Shown piece after piece: positions 59,421 through 64,000 of a stretch of DNA of 64,000 nt. The position numbers and the translations under genes are program-made. Positions within the stretch are counted from its first letter, which is position 1. Each line of letters opens with the position of its first letter. The stretch lies in assembly GCA_949130495.1 (NCBI GenBank), contig OX422223.1, forward strand, positions 80,198,751 through 80,262,750. Direction: 5' to 3'. The notes beneath the pieces were generated by a model, which did not search any database, was not told the DNA's origin, and was given only the letters and a program-made list of their open reading frames with translations. The stretch is from Sambucus nigra. Lineage: Eukaryota > Streptophyta > Magnoliopsida > Dipsacales > Adoxaceae.

Positions 59421-59941
59421 TTATTATTATTATTATTGTTGTTGTTATTGTTATTGTTGTTGATGATTTTCCAAAAAAAAAAAGCTATACAATAGGTGGT
59501 TCAAATTTCAACAACCAACTTGCAGGACGGATCCAAGAACATCTAGGGCCGTGAGAGCATCCATAAGCCGTATCCCATGTTCTTAATTAATACAAAATGT
59601 ATTTAGATACCTTTGCATAATTATGCCTAGGGGATTTAATTTTTTGGTATAGATGAAAAATAAGACTTTTGTTTATAAATTTAAATAGATATGTGAAATC
59701 AATATTTCAGAAGAAAAAAAATTAAAAACTCTAGTATAAGAAAGGGTTTTCCAAATGCCACATGTAAGTTTCCCTCTCAAGAAAGTAAGCAGACTAGCTC
59801 AAAGAAGATACCAAGTTACAATGTTACCATTTTAATACAATAGACATTTTGTTAAAGTGTTCAGAAAAATTACATAATTAATCCTAACACATTAAGCAGA
59901 ATTTTTGCATTTAATGAAATATAAACATATACAAGATAGGT
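59421..59941 (-). other. Region downstream of LSM7 (3' UTR side)
   Basis: Starts in an ATT/GTT microsatellite, then AT-rich DNA with no coding motif. The part next to 59942 is the LSM7 3' UTR on the minus strand. Confidence 0.5.
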
Positions 59942-62900
59942 CTATGCCCCATCTGGCTGGATAAAAGGATTGGCAATTTCATCTGTACCATCAGTTGGTG
60001 ATACAAGCATTACTGCAGTTCCCCTACAAACCTGCAGTAGAACAATTCAGTAACATGTTATTAAAAACAAACATGTTAACACTACTACAATGTCCAACTA
60101 TTTATCAATTTTGAAAATATAAAGCCCCACGTCGTGAAATTAATGCCTCGCACCACCGTATATAGATCCTGAGGTCCCTCAACTTGGTCAATTGGTTTAG
60201 GATTGGATGCTCCAATATTTAATACTATATCAGAGGAAGTCGGATATGTATCGCCCAACGTCCCAATTGATCTACATCGCCCAATATAAATTTGTCCAAG
60301 GATCATGTGAAAGTCATGTCACACGTGAGGGGGTGTGATGAGAATATAAAGTCTCACGTTGGGAAATTAAGGCTTTACACGACATAAGATTCTGGGGGCC
60401 TTCGCCAATGGTTTTGGGTTGAAAGCACCAATATTTAATGATCAACATATTTTTGGAGTAAACAAGTGGTTTAAATAATTTTTAGTTCAAAACACATCCT
60501 TCTTATTAAAGTTTAAGCAGGATAAGGTGTCAACCCTACATTATGCGAAACTTTGAGAGCTAAAGTCGCAAGACTCACAATACGCATAACAAATCGGGGG
60601 TTAATGCCCAAATAACCCTAAATATAAATCATATCTGATTCAAAAAATGATATTATTTCTCACGTGAAGATGTGAATATGTTTAAAGATGCCAACTGATC
60701 TGATCATATGTGAAATCCAATCCCTTCGCTTCGCGACAAGCTTGGAAACCATAAGTCAGGCCCCTTCCCCACTCGGAAGGGGGAAAGCGAGCAACAAGTT
60801 GAAAAGCCCTTTCCACTTAATTTGAGATATCCCAAAAAGGAAAGTAGTACTCCTAATTTGGGCCAGAGGAAGTAATATTTTTCTTTTTGTTTTGGATATC
60901 TCGAGTATTCAGAGCTCTTGTAGCCAAGAGCCATGCCACATTGGACCCCCAATGAAATTTAGAAAATTATTTATTTATCCGACGAATTGTAAAATTATTT
61001 TTATATACCCCTAAAATTCATAATCTGTACAGTCAAAATAGCAAGCATTTTCTTATACACCAAAATCAAGATAGTGCTTATCCACATTTACTAATTCAGA
61101 GCTGGTAATTTTTGTTCTCAACTAATTAGGCTGACACCTCGTACGTTTGGGTCGTGTTTTGACCCAACATAACATGACATTGCATGACAAGAATCAATGT
61201 TTAAAAAGGCGAGGCGAGGCGTTTTAGTCGCGGCGAGGCGAGGCGTAAGCCTCGAGGCGTTTGAGGCGTAAGCCTCACCGAAAAGAAAAAAAAAGACCAA
61301 AATAATATTAAAAAAATACTAATAAAACCATAAAAATAAAATAACAAAGAAATATAAAATAAAACTACAAAAAAAACATCCTTGAGGACTTTCTCACATA
61401 GTTTGACATTTTTTTGTTCTCCCGAGATAACTTTTAAAAAAAAAAGTAATTTGACAAAATCAAGTTTAACATATTGGTTATTTTACAATATGAAAATAAA
61501 TTAATCAATGCAAAATCATATTGGCAAAATCATTTTTTTAGCTTCATTCACATATTGGTTATTTTATAATATGACATTAATTTAATCAATGCAACTTAAC
61601 AAGCAAATTCAGTGTTTAATTTATAATTCAGCAACTTGGTCGGAATAAAAAAAAAGGGGTAGAAACTTAAAATATTTAAGTTTTACAAAAGAAAAGTTAA
61701 AAAAAAAACAGAAATCTTTTTTAAAAAAAAGTCATATTGAAGTTAATATATAATATAAAACAAATTTTTAAACAAACAATGAATAAAACAAAGTTTTTAC
61801 AAAAAAAAAATAAAAAAATAAAAAGGTTTCCCCCTTTTTAACCAAAAAAAACTAAGTTTTTTAATTTTGGACAAAACAAAGTTTTTACCTAGGGCCGAAA
61901 CAAAAAATGTTTTTTAACCAAAAAAAAAACTTTGTTTTTTAACATTGTGAGGCCGGAACAAAAAAAAAACTAAAAAAACAAAATTTTTTAACCAAACAAA
62001 GGCTGTAGAAGTTAAAACTGTGGAAACAAAGGCCGAAGTTCTTACCTAGGGCTGGAACGAAGGGCGAACTAGGAGAAAGAGAAGAACCGAAGGCCGGAAT
62101 GCAAGAACTGAAGGCCGGAATGGAGAAACGAAGGTCGGAATCCACTTTCGGAGCAAAGAAGAGATGGTATAGCTGATTTTTTACGCCAGTACAAGAGGCG
62201 TACGCCTCATAGCCTTGAGGCGCACAGCCTTGAGGCGCAACGCCTCAACCACCAAAGGCGTAAGCCTCATTTTCCACCCTTGAGGCTTAAGCCTCGAGGC
62301 TTTTTTCCCCCGCCTCGCCTCGAGGCGCGCCTCGAGGCGTACGCCTCGTTCGCCTTTTTAAACATTGACAAGAATGAACTGACACAACACGTCAGTGTTT
62401 TTTTACCTGACACAGACACGATACGATATGACTAAAATGATTTATTATTTTCACTCAATTAAACACAACATGACACAAATAAATCAACACAACACAGGTC
62501 ATAATTTTGACACATTCACAACAAGACTTCATATCAAAAAGTCTTTACACGAATATAGTTCAGGCCTCGCATAAAGAACTTGGTATAATCCCCTCCACCC
62601 ACACCCACTCACACACCAGTATCCATCACTGCTTCTAATACTACTTAATCCCAAAACACCACACATCCTATCGGCTGTGGTCCCCAGAGAATTTGAAAAA
62701 ATAGCTCATCCGACCCTACAACTTGGCTCAGCTGACTTAATCCCGAACTCATATACGGCATACCGTTCTAAAAAACCCACCTAGGCTTAAGGCTTGGGAG
62801 AAACGCCTCGCCTTACGCTTTTCACGCCTTATTCTTGGTAAAACCCTTAAGGCGCACTTTTTTCTAAAAACAACAATGATTTAGTGAAACGATGTCGCCT

Positions 62901-63798
62901 TTTAAAGAATTTCTTTACAAATCGGACCATTATCTCATCCAAAATAATCAAATAATATTTTAATTTACATATATTCAGACATATTTTTATGATCTGTGCA
63001 ATTTTTGTATTTTAATAGCCTTGTTATGGTTAAAAAATATTAAAATATATTAATAAGGCCTAAACGCCTTTTCACGCCTTTTTACCCCTAGGCTTCTAAG
63101 GCTTAAGGCTTGGCCTCCACGCCTCAATCACGCCCCGCGTTTTTTAGATAACAATTGGAGGCCAAATGACCCATAAAAATTTGGTCTATAATCCATCATC
63201 ATATACTATTTTCGCTTTTGTGTCATACATAAAAACCATCAATATGCTCCACATTTTTATGTTTCACATTTTCCTCTTGAAGGAAATCTCATCTTCCTTT
63301 GAGTATCATTGATTAATTGTTCTTCACATCTGTGTCCATTCACTAGTAAAAATAAACAGACAAATAAGGCAAACAGTTGCGCATCTTATATTGTCATTCT
63401 AGGACTACTTGAAATAATTATGTAATTTCACAAGAAATTCAAGTACTGAACTATAACAACAAAACTGATGCATATGCTTCTCTTTCCATGTGTTGTCAGT
63501 CTTGAGTGAAAGTTGAATGCTTAGAATGCCCATTTTCTAACAAGTCGGGATGACTTCACGGTGATAAATTTTTAACAGCCATTCTTTATGATGGACAGCT
63601 TTCATAAATTTTCCAGATTAGATAATTTAATATAATATGATAAAGATGTTCTTCACAACATTTTTTTATCTTTGGGTCCAAGTCTTGATGCAAAGTTGAG
63701 CCTAAATGCATGTAGATGTGATGCATGTATAGTAAGAGAGCATACTATTAAGCCAAGCCGCCTGGTCTGATCAGTTGTCTTCAGAGGATCATCCGTAT
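59942..63798 (-). CDS. LSM7: U6 snRNA-associated Sm-like protein LSM7, last two exons
   Basis: Exon 63746-63798 encodes TDDPLKTTDQTRRLGLI. Exon 59942-60031 encodes VCRGTAVMLVSPTDGTDEI followed by ANPFIQPDGA and the stop. The join is phase 0 with GT-AG ends, and both exons sit in good splice contexts (CTGCAG acceptors; GTATGC donor). This is the C-terminal half of LSM7, including the Sm2 motif. LSM7 is a subunit of the cytoplasmic LSM1-7 ring (mRNA decapping) and the nuclear LSM2-8 ring (U6 snRNA stability, splicing). Earlier exons with the Sm1 motif lie beyond the right edge; the first base of the split Asp codon is in the previous exon. The 3.7-kb intron is inflated by transposons. Confidence 0.93.
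60110..60460 (-). repeat. Direct repeat pair, possible LTR remnants in the LSM7 intron
   Basis: AATATAAAGCCCCACGTCGTG plus AAATTAATG near 60115 recurs as AATATAAAGTCTCACGTTGGG plus AAATTAAGG near 60342, each followed by a CAATTGGTTT/CAATGGTTTT string and CACCAATATTTAAT. A third, weaker match (CACGTGA..ATGTGAATATG) is at 60661. They resemble short LTR-type repeats but no ends could be fixed. Confidence 0.4.
60700..60958. other. Possible mitochondrial DNA insertion (NUMT) in the LSM7 intron
   Basis: A GC-richer island between AT-rich flanks. The style (CCCTTCGCTTCGCGACAAGC, CCCCACTCGGAAGGGGGAAAG, CAACAAGTTGAAAAGCCC) is like plant mitochondrial intergenic DNA, and the minus strand is open for 82 codons without known motifs. 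This is a judgement from composition and memory of style, not a match. Confidence 0.35.
61195..62367. mobile_element. Non-autonomous hAT element, 1173 bp, in the LSM7 intron
   Basis: Perfect 18-bp terminal inverted repeats CAATGTTTAAAAAGGCGA are flanked directly by the perfect 8-bp duplication ACAAGAAT (61187-61194 and 62368-62375); this size and the CA...TG ends indicate hAT. Both subterminal regions are packed with GAGGCG/CGCCTC and AAGCCTCGAGGC motifs, as expected for transposase-binding repeats. The middle is A-rich with no transposase. Confidence 0.92.
62761..63155 (-). mobile_element. hAT-like MITE, copy 2, in the LSM7 intron
   Basis: The reverse complement of this segment aligns end to end with the MITE at 22289-22692 (for example GCGGGGCGTGATTGAGGCGTGG, CCATAACAAGGCTATTAAAATAC and AAAAAGTGCGCCTTAAGG in both). 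The ends are worn (TACCGTTCTAAAAAAC on the left), and no clear 8-bp duplication was found, so this copy is older or its ends have changed. Confidence 0.8.
63156..63745 (-). other. LSM7 intron, no further features
   Basis: AT-rich intron sequence adjoining the 63746 exon. No coding or terminal repeat signals were seen. Confidence 0.6.
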
Positions 63799-64000
63799 CT
63801 GCAGCACAGGGATGAGAACCTCACGTCATTGTTCATGCTTTCTAAGAAGATTATAAATTATCACAACTATAACAAGAATTCACATACCACTTCTATAAAG
63901 GCCACATTTGGTTCCCAGTAAAGTTGGGTGAACATTGATATATATATATATATTAGTAATGCTCCCGAAAGGACCTAAAATAAGGACTTGAAGTAAGGAC

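Noticed and set aside
62753..63163. 8-bp duplication around the second hAT-like MITE
   Set aside because: No matching octamers could be found at either plausible edge.
63799..64000. Upstream LSM7 exon ending near 63889
   Set aside because: A donor-like GTATGT is present, but the translation before it does not fit LSM7 and contains stops.
1..64000. CRISPR array, prokaryotic operon or viral defence cluster
   Set aside because: No evenly spaced direct repeats with unique spacers and no prokaryotic gene organisation; the window is plant transposon DNA.

Overview
This is a plant nuclear window, almost certainly from a eudicot. Most of it is LTR-retrotransposon DNA (Tat-type Ty3/Gypsy, SIRE-type and Tork/Tnt1-type Copia), with one recognisable spliced host gene at the right edge. 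There is no bacterial, organellar-operon or CRISPR content. Gene names and lineages come from motif reading alone.

Layout. (1) 1-6874: the 5' half of a decayed Tat-type Gypsy element on the minus strand (Tat-A), running off the left edge, with its 5' LTR at 6038-6874. (2) 6875-8401: AT-rich spacer with a long TTTTTTA microsatellite and a 129-bp MITE with a perfect 9-bp target duplication. (3) 8402-56280: a nest of transposons. The oldest layer is a Tork-like Copia on the plus strand (LTR and gag at 8402-9760; integrase, RT and RNase H at 53834-56280). A second Tat element (Tat-C, minus strand, about 9775-53833) sits in it and has lost its gag and 5' LTR. Inside Tat-C lie two gag-only SIRE-like elements, one inside the other (13959-27487 and 17924-24838); a SIRE-like solo LTR (28306-41374) that was itself split by a nearly intact Tat element (Tat-B, 29234-41144); and a 3.0-kb Gypsy-like solo LTR (44922-47943). 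(4) 56281-59941: AT-rich DNA with microsatellites and a 2.5-kb Helitron (56905-59420) carrying a DUF674-like exon. (5) 59942-63798: the last two visible exons of LSM7 on the minus strand, separated by a 3.7-kb intron holding a 1.17-kb non-autonomous hAT element, a hAT-like MITE and a possible mitochondrial insertion.

The most unusual content is in the Tat elements. Both Tat-B and Tat-C carry, between pol and the 3' LTR, an extra gene on the strand opposite to gag-pol with apparent introns. The Tat-B copy looks like the Transposase_28 'putative gypsy type transposon' family fused to coiled-coil and RGRGR-rich segments. The Tat-C copy looks like a plant-mobile-domain protein. Extra antisense ORFs at this site are known in Tat-lineage elements, but their function is not. 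Both elements also carry tandem repeats in the same interval, the region known to seed satellite DNA.

Tat-B is youngest by LTR comparison: 11 substitutions and one 3-bp indel over about 565 bp, a perfect 5-bp target duplication, and a single premature stop in an otherwise open gag-pol frame. The two gag-only elements show clearly more LTR divergence and degraded target duplications.
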